This document shows positions 32,573 through 44,452 of a stretch of 64,000 nt of DNA, one piece after another. A program made the translations under genes and the position numbers. The notes beneath the pieces are model-generated. The model was not told where the DNA came from. It did no database searches and worked only from the letters and a program-made list of their open reading frames with translations. Positions within the stretch are counted from its first letter, which is position 1; each line of letters starts with the position of its first letter. This DNA comes from Cyclina sinensis (taxonomy: Eukaryota > Mollusca > Bivalvia > Venerida > Veneridae): contig JAAONU010000008.1 of the NCBI GenBank assembly GCA_012932295.1, positions 37,872,949-37,936,948 on the forward strand, given 5' to 3'.

Positions 32573-33494
32573 GGAATCCTGTTGGGGCCAACTAAAATGT
32601 CGCCGTCGCGCTTAGAAGTAGACGCTCGACAACGCGATGCAACATCGCGAAAATGCGATACGACGCTCGACAGTGTGAAGCGACGCCCGACAATGTCAAA
32701 CGAAATATCGCGTTTTTGTTTTGTATTGTCGTGCTATAAAAGCGCGAAATATCGCGTTGTCGTGCGTCTACCGGTGACAGGTTAAAATGTTGCAAGATCT
32801 ATATGCCGTCTGACGATGCAATGACAAAATTTCACGTGCCTGTGTATTATCCTGCCTCCCCATAGCCATATTGCATTTTTAGAGCATGGCCGTGATTGCC
32901 GCATTTTCCTTGTGGAATTTGTTCTTAATTAATTCGATGGCCGGAATATATAATTTGCCCATTTCCGGTAGACACACGACAACGCGATACGATATTCTAA
33001 TAAATGTCGCGTCGCATTGTGTAGTGTCGCTTCGCATTTTCGAGCGTCGCGTTGTCTAGTGTCGTTTGGCATTTTCGTGTGTCGCGGTAGAGGATCACAC
33101 ACGACGCGCGACAATGCGATACGACATTGTGAAAATGTCGCGTCGCGTTGTCGCGCGTCGCTTCGCATTGTCGAGCGTCGTATCGCATTGTCGTGCGTCG
33201 AGGCCTACACAAATGCAGAACGCGACGGACGAAAACGCGACGCGACATTGCGACAAAGCGATGCGACACCACGACAATGCGATACGACGCACGACAATGC
33301 GAAGCGATAATGCGATATTTCGCATTTTTATAGCGCGACAATGCGAAATGAAATTACGATATTTCGTTTGACATTGTCGCGCGTCGCTTCGCATTGTCGA
33401 GCGTCGTATCGCATTTTCGCGATGTCGTGTCGCGTTGTCGAGCGTCTACTTCTAAGCGCGACGGCGACATTTTAATTGGCCTCAACAGGATGCC
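32573..33494. mobile_element. CpG-rich foldback element with alternating-orientation core motif
   Basis: The ends GGAATCCTGTTGGGGCCAAC and GGCCTCAACAGGATGCC are inverted repeats. Pairing continues for roughly 140 bp per arm, through ATGTCGCCGTCGCGCTTAGA and GTAGACGCTCGACAACGCG. The body is built from a CGACAATGCGA-type motif that switches strand every 40-110 bp. A nested inverted repeat (GTCGTGCGTCTACCGG and its complement) encloses a 170-bp AT-rich centre at about 32775-32960. It is absent from the equivalent place in the copies at 54.1-54.3 kb and 63.0-63.2 kb. No transposase; no clear target duplication. All open frames in it are by-products of the CG-rich motif. Confidence 0.85.
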
Positions 33495-34391
33495 ATAGTA
33501 GATAACACTTTAACAAGGTTATTCATTTAGAATACGTGCCATTTTAGGTGAGCACTCAAGACATGGAATTTATGGAAATGTCTGTTTGTCATATTCAGTT
33601 TCAAACCTGGTTCAACCTATTTAACTCTAGGTCCGCTTCTAAAACAGGACATTTTTTTGTAATCAACCATAAAAAGAAATATATGTAGAAGGAGCCTGCG
33701 GTTCTTTATGATAATAGTTAGAATTCTAAATCACTTTCTATGTAACACTTAAATTGACATTTATAGTCGTGTATTTACTTTTGTCTATTTCTCATCGGTA
33801 CGGGAAGCAAGATACATGCATGGTCTTTATGTAGCATCAGTTCTCAGGACCTCATTTAAATATCCCATCTGAAAACACGGATTTATCAAGTTTCAATGAG
33901 AAGCATCTATTCAGTCTGTTTGAATAAAATATAAATGTTCACCAGATTTTGAGTTACTTAAACAATATACGTCTCTCACAAATTGTAGGGAGTATATCTA
34001 CTAATTTACATTCTCCCATTTTGGTAAGTTGTGAAATGTTGTTACCTTGCGGCGAGACTGAGGCAGATTTGAAATTATAATGCGAACTTATTAAAGACTT
34101 TTACAAAATTGAACACGATGTCAAGTTACTGCTTGGCCTAGCAGACAAGGCATCTGAATAAATTAACCACTACAAGAGAAGCAAATGGTCCTGCTAGCAA
34201 TTATTTCAAACAGGCATACCTTTTTAATCAAACAAAAATACAGAAAACAGGTGTTAACTATTTTGAAAAATCTTCTTTCAGATTTAGATAGGATGAACTT
34301 GAACAACATGATTTCGATATTATCGTGTCTTTGATGGGAACCGCTGCGTATGTTTGAAGTGATAATCTTTGCTCTTTGTTCTGCAAAGAGG
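33495..34391. promoter_or_regulatory. upstream region of inhibitor gene 1
   Basis: Aligns with 54270-55050 and 63180-63954. The most conserved block is TATCGTGTCTTTGATGGGAA at 34321-34340 with GAAGTGATAATCTTTGC just after it, ending at the TATA box. The conservation over old and recent copies suggests shared regulatory sites. Confidence 0.6.
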
Positions 34392-34397
34392 TATAAA
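34392..34397 (+). promoter_or_regulatory. TATA box of inhibitor gene 1
   Basis: TATAAA, 62 bp before the start codon. It lies at the same place as TATAAA at 55052-55057 (gene 2) and 63955-63960 (third copy). Confidence 0.75.
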
Positions 34398-34453
34398 GAC
34401 AAGAAAGGCCACAGCTTTTTCACTGTACTTATCTGTGTGTACACTTTTCAACA

Positions 34454-36972
34454 ATGAAATTATTGTTCGTCGCCGTTTTCGTTGCGCTTGCTGGTCAGGA
34501 TTGTTTTTTTACCGTCTACAGTTAACTTCATAACATTAATTAATACTAAACATGTGTTAACGATATTTGGATTGATTTAGTATTGAAATGGTAGGATTTT
34601 TTTACTTTTCAGTAGAGATGCTAGGACTTGCAAACAAAAGAGTTAATTGTAAAAGCAATTTATGTTTGAATCATTTTGGATTGGAATATTTAACTATTCG
34701 TTAAGTCATAATCACTTTGTTGCTACTTTTGATAATTTTCCCCAGAAACTTATACCGCATTAACAGAATTATTTTCCAAATAAGATATTGGAAAGAACAA
34801 CCTGGTTAAATTAAAGATGTACCCCTTCTTGCTTTGACACTTAAAGTTCAAGGTTATAATAAATATTTAACAAAAGAAGTACGAAAAACTATCTTGTACG
34901 CAAAGGGTGCAACATTTCAGGCATTATATCTATGATGCCTTACATGTTCTTTGAAGAGATTTCGATTCAATTAATTTTGTATAGGTTTTGGATCTTTTCA
35001 TTAGAGAGCATTGGTTCAAACGCCACTCGAGCATTTTTTAAAAACTTTTTTGTTTTGGTTTTAAAACAGTAACTTTATATGGATTTCTTTTATTTATGTT
35101 AAATTTCTTATACTTGATAATTACAGTCTTTTGTTACGCACCACGAGGAAGTATACATTTCTACATGTTTAAGTTTTTCATCTCAAAATTAAATTGTATA
35201 TTTAAAATATGTATGATCAGTGAATATTTCGACAATGAGAAGTATTTCAGGGTTAATATTAAAAACTTGACTTATGTATTTCAAATGCGTCATGTTAATG
35301 TATGATTCAGCTCTTTATAAAAAGTACGTTTGGAAGGTATCATTTTAAGGCTCATTTTAAAAATGTTGATAGGTGTTTTTCTAATGTGCCATATCAGGAT
35401 AGTTTCAACTTCTGAGTTATATAATTCTAGAGGATGTTGAAAATGAATGATACGTGTATATGTATATTTCACATGTGTCATTTCAGTGTATGCATCCGGG
35501 GAAAGCTGCTTTACTACACAGACGTGTATTACCCATAGCATAACTTCATGTAGTCAAGGTTACCACGTAGAATGCTCGCATCGCCACTGTGAATGCGTTG
35601 ATGCAGGACCGAACGGCGGAGGTGAACTTATTTCTGTTGTTATATCCTAAATAATATTTTTATAGTGTTATATAGTTCGGTGCAGTGTAACACAGACTCG
35701 ACCCAACTATTACAACTAACACTTTACTACTGTTACTTCTGCTACATCGTTTTCTCCGTGTTCGTCTGCTGCTACAACTAAAACTATCCCATCTTAAACT
35801 AAGCTACCTGTTCTACAACAACAACTGCCACTTGATTTACTGCTTCAACTAAAACTATCATTTCTGGAAAACAAATTTCTTCTACAACATTTCTACTATA
35901 ATAACACCAGCTACCACTTTTACTTATGCTTTCCTTTCTACTGCTAAATATACTACAATCACTTCTACAACTTCAGCTACAGCTCCCACTGCTAAAATTT
36001 TATTTACCACTTTTTATTCTTCAACTTTAGCTACGTCCTATTAATCTATAAATACAGCTATCACTTTTACTGCTACACTCACAGCTATCATTTCTAGCGG
36101 TACAAACCAGATACTGTTTCTTCTTCTATAACTAAAGCTATCACTTGTACAGCTTCTGGCGGTCAGAACTGTCAATAGAAACCTGTCAAAATGCCAAAAT
36201 AATTATGCTCAGCAAGTTGTCACAGCAGCATTGTTCACACATTTAACATATTTACCAAAGGTCACTCGTTTACTACACTTCTGCTGGAAAGATTACGTCA
36301 AAAGTAGAGGTTTTAAATTTTTAACTAATTTTCGAATTATCGCTTAGTGAAATTTGTAACTGATATTCGGACTTTCGAACGGTGGCCCGGTTAACTGGTT
36401 AATTATTGCTAAACCTTATTTCTTCTGCTACCACTTGTTTATAACAACTTATGCTAACACTTCTACTTCTACAACTTAAGCTGAAACATTTACTGTTACA
36501 ACTACAGCTTCTAATTCAACATAAACAGGTATCATTTCTATCAATTACTACTTCTACAACTACCACTTCTACAATTACCACTTCTACAATTACCACTTCT
36601 ACAATTACCACTTCTACAATTACCACTTCTACAACTACAACTACCACTTTTTCTAATTCTTCTACTTCCACTACTACTTTCACAACTACAACTTCAACTG
36701 CAACTTATTCAACTGCAACAACAACTACCGATTGTTCTTAATCTACATCTACCGCTTCTTATAATACAACTAAAGCCCCCATTACTACTTTTACAACTAC
36801 AGATACCTGTTATTCCACTACTATAACCTCCCATTTTCTTCTACAACTTTACTTACTTTTTTTCCTTATTTTTTCAGCCTGCACAGCGCGAGATGATTGC
36901 CACTGTCGTGACCCCCGCGATGCCCATTGCATAGATGGACGTTGCCATTGTAACCAAGATAACCAGAATTAA
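34454..36972 (+). CDS. secreted 12-cysteine serine protease inhibitor, I84 / Cvsi-2-like (gene 1)
   Basis: Exons 34454-34493, 35487-35621 and 36878-36972; introns GT/AG, both in phase 1; 89 residues. Exon 1 encodes most of the signal peptide (MKLLFVAVFVALA). Exon 2 encodes one six-cysteine module (C-x5-C-x7-C-x7-C-x4-C-x-C). Exon 3 encodes another (C-x5-C-x-C-x7-C-x4-C-x-C) with DGRCHC near the end. Twelve cysteines with this spacing and a short secreted precursor match bivalve cvSI/rpSI-type inhibitors (MEROPS I84), which in oysters block subtilisin-like proteases including those of Perkinsus. The intron 1 donor is GTCAGG, where gene 2 has GTAGGG. AATAAA is at 36997-37002. Inhibitory activity of this copy is inferred from the family. 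Confidence 0.88.
35690..36860. repeat. ACT-rich low-complexity sequence in intron 2 of gene 1
   Basis: The sense strand is made of ACAACTACCACTTCT-like words. At 36540-36635 there is a tidy 15-bp repeat (ACAATTACCACTTCT). About 36165-36430 is a non-repetitive island. Gene 2 intron 2 is built the same way. The Thr/Ser-rich opening at 36451-36741 is a by-product and is not in frame with exon 2, which would stop ten codons into the intron. Confidence 0.85.
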
Positions 36973-37002
36973 ATGTACAAATACAAGCTGTTCTGAAATA
37001 AA

Positions 37003-37200
37003 TATTTTCAAATGATTTAGTGACGCCACAATAATTATTTTTGTCTATACTTTATGAAACAGATTTCTGTTTAATGTTTATTATTGCAAAGTCCCAGAAA
37101 ATAGAACGAAAGTGAATCTTGATAAAACTAGATTAATTATCATAATAATCAAACAAGTAAAAAAAGAAAAAGAAAATATTTAGTAAATGAATTTATTTTA
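37003..37200. other. 3' flank of inhibitor gene 1
   Basis: Homologous to the flank behind gene 2 (56970-57190; for example CAGAAAATAGAACGAA). No gene. Confidence 0.5.
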
Positions 37201-37325
37201 TGCCTACCAATGAAATATAGGGAAATATCAGTGAGATAAAAGTGATAATACACTGTTTTGAATCAGTTAATTACCATTTTGATAATACATGTTTTGTGCC
37301 CGAACTACTTTTTTACCTGATTCAG

Positions 37326-37579
37326 CCAAGAACCACACTGCTCCAATGATTGCAGGAAATAGTGAATCTGGTCCTGCACCAAGAGGATTTTTCATGAACA
37401 GTCACTTTCATGGAAATGTTACTTTCAATTTCAATTCCTCTAAAACTGCAACCCAGCAACTATATCAACAGGTCATAAATTCCAGTCCAAAAGCTGGCCT
37501 GCTTGATGAAACTTCAGGAAATTCCCCACCACGTAAATACAAGAGAATCCGCTGTATTTCAGACAGTGACAGCGAGTGA
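37326..37579 (+). pseudogene. last exon resembling Crypton/DUF3504 recombinase C-terminus
   Basis: A polypyrimidine tract and CAG precede 37326, and the frame runs to TGA at 37577-37579. It reads a Gly-rich, Asn-rich stretch with GFFMNSHFHGNVTFNFN, then PPRKYKRIRCISDSDSE at the end. Proteins derived from Crypton tyrosine recombinases often end with an 'NC..T...' segment and a basic patch followed by SDSD, which this resembles. The catalytic domain is absent, so it can only be a remnant. Other transposon families with SDSD tails are not excluded. Confidence 0.35.
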
Positions 37580-38035
37580 AATTTATTTACCTTGTTAAAT
37601 CCAGTTATAATATTGAATTCCTAGTTGTGAACAATGATGAAATTCGCCATAAATTATTTAAAATGTCTGATTTGTTTACATAACTCACATGGACAATATC
37701 CAATATGGCCGACGTCCAATTCAATTGATTGAATATTGAATATTGAGTATTATTCCGCTTTTATAATTAAAGTATGTATGGCAAAAATTCAATAAATATT
37801 GATAAACTGTGTAGACAAAAATAAATGTTATTTGATGAAAGTGTATTCAGTTTATTTCAGCAGAAATAAAGTTATCATATGTATTGGATATTGTCTGCAC
37901 TTTTTTTGTGCGCAGTAACCAAAGTACGCATTAACTGATTTGGGGCTCACCATGGGGAATTTATTGAAGGCCCTGATTAAAAATGTCATAAAAAACCCAT
38001 TTTTGACGTGTTGGCATAAAATAAAAAGAAAATTT

Positions 38036-38187
38036 GTTTGTTTTTTTAGTGGAAGATAGGAATTTATTTCATCTCGTGAACACCATATGTTGATATTTTC
38101 ACTCGTGGCTGCGCCACTCGTGAAAATATCACATATGGTGTTCACTCGATGAAATAAATTCTCATCTTCCACAAAAACAAACAAATA
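38036..38187. repeat. palindrome with about 65-bp arms
   Basis: TTGTTTGTTTTTTTAGTGGA and TTCCACAAAAACAAACAAA are the outer ends. The arms meet in CACTCGTGGCTGCGCCACTCGTG. Pairing includes ATTTATTTCATC.CGTGAACACCATATG and its complement. The design is like 3431-3569. Confidence 0.9.
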
Positions 38188-38215
38188 TCCTCTATATATT
38201 TCATAACACTACAAA

Positions 38216-38708
38216 AATTACTATAAAGTAACTTTAAACTGGACGCATATGCAAAATAGGTTTGTCTATATGTTTCTTCATATTTATGGATTTTGTCAAA
38301 AATTAAGAGAATCTCTCAAACCTTATTACAGATTATTGTTTGACAAAGCAAACATACAGCCAGATTTTGAGTATTGCTTTATTTGTCGGAGAAAAAAAAA
38401 CTTAGAAAAATATCAGTTAGATAGAATAAGAAAGCTTAACGTGAATAATGTGTTTAGAAAATGATAGTAGATCGTGAATACCTTAGACTATGATTTTTCT
38501 CTTAATGTATTAAAACGTCTTAAACAAAATTTTGCCTTTTACAAGTCTATTGTCCTGTTTTTTTTTTTCGGAATCTTTGACATGTTTTAGGAACATAAGA
38601 CAGTAAATAAAAAAAAACACTAAAGAAATGGAATGTGTTTGTGTGGAGGGGGGAGGGGGGGAGAAAGGCAGATACCTACGCATAAAACAAAACCAATAAA
38701 AAAATACA

Positions 38709-38710
<2 letters not shown>
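38216..38710. other. 3' flanking DNA shared with gene 2
   Basis: AAGAGAATCTCTCAAACCTT and the following bases match 57290-57560. A 71-codon opening at 38249-38464 is not kept open in the gene 2 copy. Confidence 0.5.

Positions 38711-38748
<38 letters not shown>
38711..38748. repeat. (GT)n microsatellite
   Basis: About nineteen GT units, flanked by G-rich tracts at 38640-38665 and 38753-38785. Confidence 0.97.
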
Positions 38749-38750
<2 letters not shown>

Positions 38751-38821
38751 ATGGAGGGGGGGTCACTTGTATGGGGTGGGGGAGTAAAGTACCTACCCAT
38801 CCCATGTACGTATGTAAGTAA

Positions 38822-40015
38822 ATAGTTAAGTTCTAGGCTTTGTGCTTTCCCATTAGAAGCTTTTTCTTATATGTCGATGCAAGTGACTTATTTCGTGGGG
38901 CTAATTTTGTCCCCAGGGACATAATATGAACAATCTTGTTAGAGGTCTACTAGAGGATGCCTCACATCAAATTACAAAGCTCTGTGTCAAGCAGTTTTAG
39001 AGAAGAAGATTTTCCTATATAACTATAATATAAGCCAAAGAGCAGGGCCAATATTGATCCGGAGGTCATGATCTGAACCAGCTTGGTAGAGGTCTACTAG
39101 GCAATGTTTCACACCAAATATTAAAACTCTACGCTTTATGGTTTATGAGTAATCAGCTTCATTAAAGTTTTTTGCACGACGACTCAGTGACCATTACTCA
39201 ATTTGATTCTTCGGAAACAGACGAGCTAACTAAATTAGGGCCCACAATTAGCTATCAATGCACTATAATTCAAAGTACAGAACTTCAATTCACACTACAA
39301 TTATATCAAAAAGCAATGTTTATAACACAGAGCATTGTTACAAATGTTAATTGTCATGTTCTTGAAGCTTCATAGTCTTCATTAACTCTTCAAAGCAATT
39401 CCTTAAATCTCCAAAATTATGCAGTTAATAGTTAATGTTCTTGTACACTGCACTACTCATCAATGCAGTATGAACTTTCATATTGATACCTTTTATACTT
39501 TTTAGTTATATTTCGAACAAAATTATATGATAAAAAATAACAAAAGTCAATAACTCAAAAGTTATCAAATGAAGAGTTACATTACCTATGCATTGCATGA
39601 CTCCATAGTGACATCTATGCACCTTTGAGGTTTAAAGTTTATACATCAAATACTTTTAAAGATATAATCCAAACAAAATTCAAGTAGAAAAAAATTTCAA
39701 AGGGGAATTGCTCAAAAACTAAGAAGTGAAGAGTTTGAGTTTGTATGCACTGCACTTCTACTCAAGAGGTGTAACCACAGTTACAAGGTTTTTATCTTAA
39801 AATAGGGGGGAAAAACAAGAAAAATAATTAAAAACTATGAAGAGAAGAGTTTTAGTTTTTAAACAATACAATTCTACTCAGTTAGATTTAACAACATACG
39901 AAGTTTGTTTTCAGTTTATAACTTAAATAGTTTTAGAGTTTTTTTTCCAATCAAAGTTTTACGGACGGACGGACAGACAGCCAGACGGACAACGCCAAGA
40001 ATATATTCCTCCGGC
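38822..40015. repeat. dispersed bivalve-type repeat
   Basis: Contains internal repeats (GGTAGAGGTCTACTAG and TTAGAGGTCTACTAGAGGAT; CAAATATTAAAACTCTA) and ends with GACGGACGGACAGACAGCCA followed by a GCCAAGAATATATTCCTCCG end, a recurrent terminus in bivalve repeats. The minisatellite begins directly behind it. Confidence 0.55.
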
Positions 40016-43000
40016 ATTGTAACCACGGATACTTTGAACATGATGCTGCTAATCAATGTGACCTCGGAGATGTTGCAGATGATGCTGCTAATCACTGTGA
40101 CCTCGGAGATGTTGCAGATGATGCTGCTAATCACTGCAAACACGGAGACATTTTAAATGATGCTGCTTATCATTGTGACCACTAAGACATTGAAGATGAT
40201 GCTGCTGATCATTGTGACCACTAAGACATTGTACATGATGCTGCTGATCACTGTGATACCAAACACACATTGTTAATGATGCTGCTAATCACTGTGACCA
40301 TGGAGACATTTTCGATGATGCTGCTAATCACTGTGACCACGGAGACATTGAAGATGATGATGTTGATTACTTTGACCAAGGAGAATTAGCAGATGATGTT
40401 GCTTATCACTCTTACCACGTATACATTGTAGATCCTGCTGCTAATCACTGTGCCCACGGGGACATTTTAGTTGATGCTGCTAATCCCTGTGATTACAGAG
40501 ACGTTCTAGATGATGCTGCTAATCTATGTGACTACGGAGACGTTCTAGATGATGCTGCTAATCAATGTGACTACGGAGACGTTCTAGATGATGCTGCTAA
40601 TCACTGTGACTACGGAGACGTTTTGGATGATACTGCTAATCAATGTGACCGCGGAGACATTTTAGATGATGCTGCTGATCACTGTCACTACGGAGACGTT
40701 CTAGATGATGCTGCTAATAACCGTGACCACGGAGACATTTTAGATGATGCGGTTAATCACTGTGACTACGGAGACATTCACTGTGACAGCGGAGAATGTG
40801 TTGATGCTGCTGCTGATCACTGTGGCCACGGAGACATTTTTATTAATGCTGCTTATTACTGTGACCACGGAGACATTGAAGATGATGATGTTGATTACTT
40901 TGACCAAAGAGAATTAGCAGTCGATGTTGCTTATCACTCTTACCACGTATACATTGTAGATCCTGCTGCTAATCACTGTGCCCACGGGGACATTTTAGTT
41001 GATGCTGCTAATCCCTGTGATTACAGAGACGTTCTAGATGATGCTGCTAATCAATGTGACTATGGAGACGTTCTAGTTGATGCGGCTAATCACTGTGACT
41101 ACGGAGACGTTGTAGATGATGCTGCTAATCACTGTGACCGCGGAGACTTTGAAGATGATGCTGCTAATCAATGTCACTACGGAGACGTTCTAGATGATGC
41201 TGCTAATAACCGTGACCACGGAGACATTTTAGATGATGCGGTTAATCACTGTGACTACGGAGACATTCACTGTGACCGACGAGAATGTGTTGATGATGCT
41301 GCTGATCACTGTGACCACGGAGACATTTTAGTTAATGCTGCTAATCACTGTGACCACGGAGACATTGAAGATGATGATGTTGATTACTGTGACCAAGGAG
41401 AATTAGCAGTTGATGTTGCTTATCACTCTTACCACGTATACATTGTAGATCCTGCTGCTAATCACTGTGCCCACGGGAACATTTTAGTTGATGCTGCTAA
41501 TCCCTGTGATTACAGAGACGTTCTAGATGATGCTGCTAATCTATGTGACTCCGGAGACGTTCTAGATGATGCTGCTATTCACTGTGACTATGGAGACATT
41601 CTAGTTGATGCTCCTAATCACTGTGATTACGGAGACGTTCTAGATGATGCTGCTTATCACTGTGACCGCGGAGACTTTGTAGATGATGCTGCTGATCACT
41701 GTGACTACGGGGACATTAACTATTATCGCGGAGACTGTGTTGATGATGCTGCTGATCCCTGTGACTGCGGAGACTTTGTTGATTAAGCTGCTGATCACTG
41801 CGACTACGGAGACATTCACTGAGACCGCAAAGACTGTGTTGAAGATTCTGCTGATCACGGTGATCACGAGGACTCTTTTAATGATGCTGCTAATCACTGT
41901 GACTATGGAGACATTCACTGTGACCACAGAGACTGTGTTGATGATGTTGCTGATCACTGTGACCGCGGTGACTGTGTTGATGATGCTGCTGATCACTATG
42001 ACTACGGAGACACTTACTGAGACCGCGGGGACTGTGTTGATGATGCTGCGGATCACTGTAACCGCGGAGACTGTGTTGATGATGCTGCTAATCACTGTGA
42101 CTACGGAGACATTCACTGTGACTGCGTAGACTTGTAGATGTTGCTGCTGATCACTGTGACTGCGGAGACTTTGTTGATGATGCTGCTGATCACTGCAACC
42201 GCGGAGACTTTGTAGATGACACTGCTGACCACTGTGACCACGTAGACTTTGTTGATGATGCTGCTGATCACTGCGACCGCGGAGACTTTGTAGCTGATAC
42301 TGCTGACCAACGTGACCGCGTAGACTTTGTAGATGATGCTGCTGATCACTGTGACCACGGACACTTTGTAGATGATGCTGCTGATCACTGTGACCGCGGA
42401 GACTGTGTTGATGATGCTGCTTATCACTGTGACCGCGGAGACCTTTTATATAATGCTGCTAATCACTGTCACTACGGAGACGTTCTAGATGATGCTGCCA
42501 ATAACCGTGACCACGGAGACATTTTAGATGATGCGGTTAATCACTGTGACTACGGAGACATTCACTGTGACCGACGAGAATATGTTGATGTTGCTGCTGA
42601 TCACTGTGACCACAGAGACATTTTAGTTAATGCTGCTAATCACTGTGACCACGGAGACATTGAAGATGATGATGTTGATTACTGTGACCAAGGAGAATTA
42701 GCAGTTGATGTTGCTTATCACTCTTACCACGTATACATTGTAGATCCTGCTGCTAATCACTAAGCCCACGGGGACATTTTAGTTGATGCTGCTAATCCCT
42801 GTGATTACAGAGACGTTCTAGATAATGGTGCTAATCTATGTGACTCCGGAGACGTTCTAGATGATGCTGCTATTCACTGTGACTATGGAGACGTTCTAGT
42901 TGATGCTGCTATTCACTGTGACTATGGAGACGTTCTAGTTGATGCTGTTAACCACCGTGACTACGGAGACGTTCTCGATGATGCTGCTAATCACTGTGAC

Positions 43001-44452
43001 TGCGGAGACTTTGTAGATGATGCTGCTAATCACTGTGACTACGGGGACATAAACTATGACCGCGGAGACTGTGTTGATGATGCTGCTGATCACTGTGACT
43101 ACGGAGACATTCACTGAGACCGCAAAGACTGTGTTTATGATGCTGCTGATCACGGTGATCACGAGGACTCTTTTAACGATGCTACTAATCACTGTGACTA
43201 CGGAGACATTCACTGTGACCGCGGAGACTGTGTTGATGATGTTGCTGATCACTGTGACCACAGAGACTGTGTTGATGATGCTGCTGATGACTATGACTAC
43301 GGAGACATTTACTGAGACCGCGGAGACTGTGTTGATGATGCTGCTGATCACTGTAACCGCGGAGACTGTGTTGATGATGCTGTTAATCACTGTGACTACG
43401 GAGACATTCACTGTGACCGCGTAGACTTGTAGATGCTGCTGCTGATCACTGTGACCGCGGAGACTTTGTTGATGATGCTGCTGATCACTGCGACCGCGGA
43501 GACTTTGTAGATGATACTGCTGACCACTGTGACCGCGTAGACTTTGTTGATGATGCTGCTGATCAATGCGACCGCAGAGACTTTGAAGATGATACTGCTG
43601 ACCACTGTGACTGCGTGGACTTTGTAGATGATGCTGCTGATCACTGTGACCACGGACACTTTGTAGATGTTGCTGCTGATCACTGTGACCGCGGAGACTG
43701 TGTTGATGATGCTGCTTATCACTGTGACCGCGGAGACTGTGTATATGCTGCTGCTGATCACTGTGACCGCGGAGACTGTGTTGATGATTGTGCTTATCAC
43801 TGTGACCGCGGAGACTGTGTTGATGATTGTGCTTAACACTGTGACCGCGGAGACTGTGTAGATGATTGTGCTGATCACTGTGACCGCGGAGACTGTGTAG
43901 ATTCTGCTGCTGATCACTGTGGCCGCGGAGACTGTGTTCATGATGCTGCTGATCACTGTGACCACGGAGACTTTGTAGATGATGCTGCTGATCACTGTGA
44001 CCGTGGAGACTTTGTTGATGATGATGCTGATCACTGACAGCGGAGACTTTGTAGATGATGCTGCTGATCACTGTGACCGCAGAGACTTTGTAGATGATTG
44101 TTCTGATCACTGTGACCGCAGAGACTTTGTAGATGACTGTACTGATCACTGTGACCGCGGAGACTTTGTAGATGATGATGCTGATCACTGTGACCGCAGA
44201 GACTTTGTAGATGATTGTGCTGGTCACTGTGACCACGGAGACTTTGTAGATGATGCTGCTGCCCACTGTGAGTACGAAAACATTGCAGATGCTGCTGCTT
44301 ATCATTGTGACCACGGAGACTTTGCAGATGATGCTGCTAATCATTGTGACCACGGAGATTTTGCAGATGATCCTGCTAATTACTGCAACCACGGAGACTT
44401 TTCAGATGCTGCTGCAGACCACGGATACTTTGCAGATGATAATCAAAGTAGT
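40016..44452. repeat. 4.4-kb minisatellite of 39-bp units with higher-order structure
   Basis: The consensus unit is GATGATGCTGCTAATCACTG followed by TGACTACGGAGACGTTCTA, about 39 bp, with some shortened units. Roughly 110 units fill the region. A higher-order period of 1295 bp links 41370 to 42665 and 42126 to 43421; 41701 to 43035 is one unit longer (1334). An inner landmark also recurs at 40353, 40881 and 41370. Since 39 is a multiple of 3, several frames stay open on both strands (up to 387 codons plus and 485 minus), but stops interrupt each frame, variation is mostly amino-acid changing, and no start, splice site or poly(A) signal belongs to them. Confidence 0.95.

Larger units (their letters stand above)
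37200..38215. mobile_element. about 1-kb insertion with recombinase-like exon and palindrome
   Basis: The flanks before about 37200 and after about 38215 match neighbouring sequence behind gene 2 (about 57190-57290), where no such segment exists. The insert holds the exon-like frame at 37326-37579 and the palindrome at 38036-38187. A truncated tyrosine-recombinase (Crypton-like) element is one possibility. Boundaries are approximate. Confidence 0.5.

Noticed and set aside
32555..33394. Eight overlapping open frames on both strands
   Set aside because: By-products of the CG-rich foldback element, which has few stop triplets; the residues are low-complexity Arg/Cys/His.
36451..36741. 96-codon Thr/Ser-rich frame as a mucin-like gene
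   Set aside because: Inside intron 2 of inhibitor gene 1, made of a microsatellite, and not connected in frame to the exons.
38249..38464. 71-codon frame behind gene 1
   Set aside because: The homologous DNA behind gene 2 is interrupted, so the frame is not maintained.
40623..41786. 387-codon plus-strand frame (and 485-, 208- and 158-codon minus-strand frames) as genes
   Set aside because: They lie in the 39-bp minisatellite; a period divisible by three keeps frames open. Neighbouring units have stops in each frame, and no gene signals are present.
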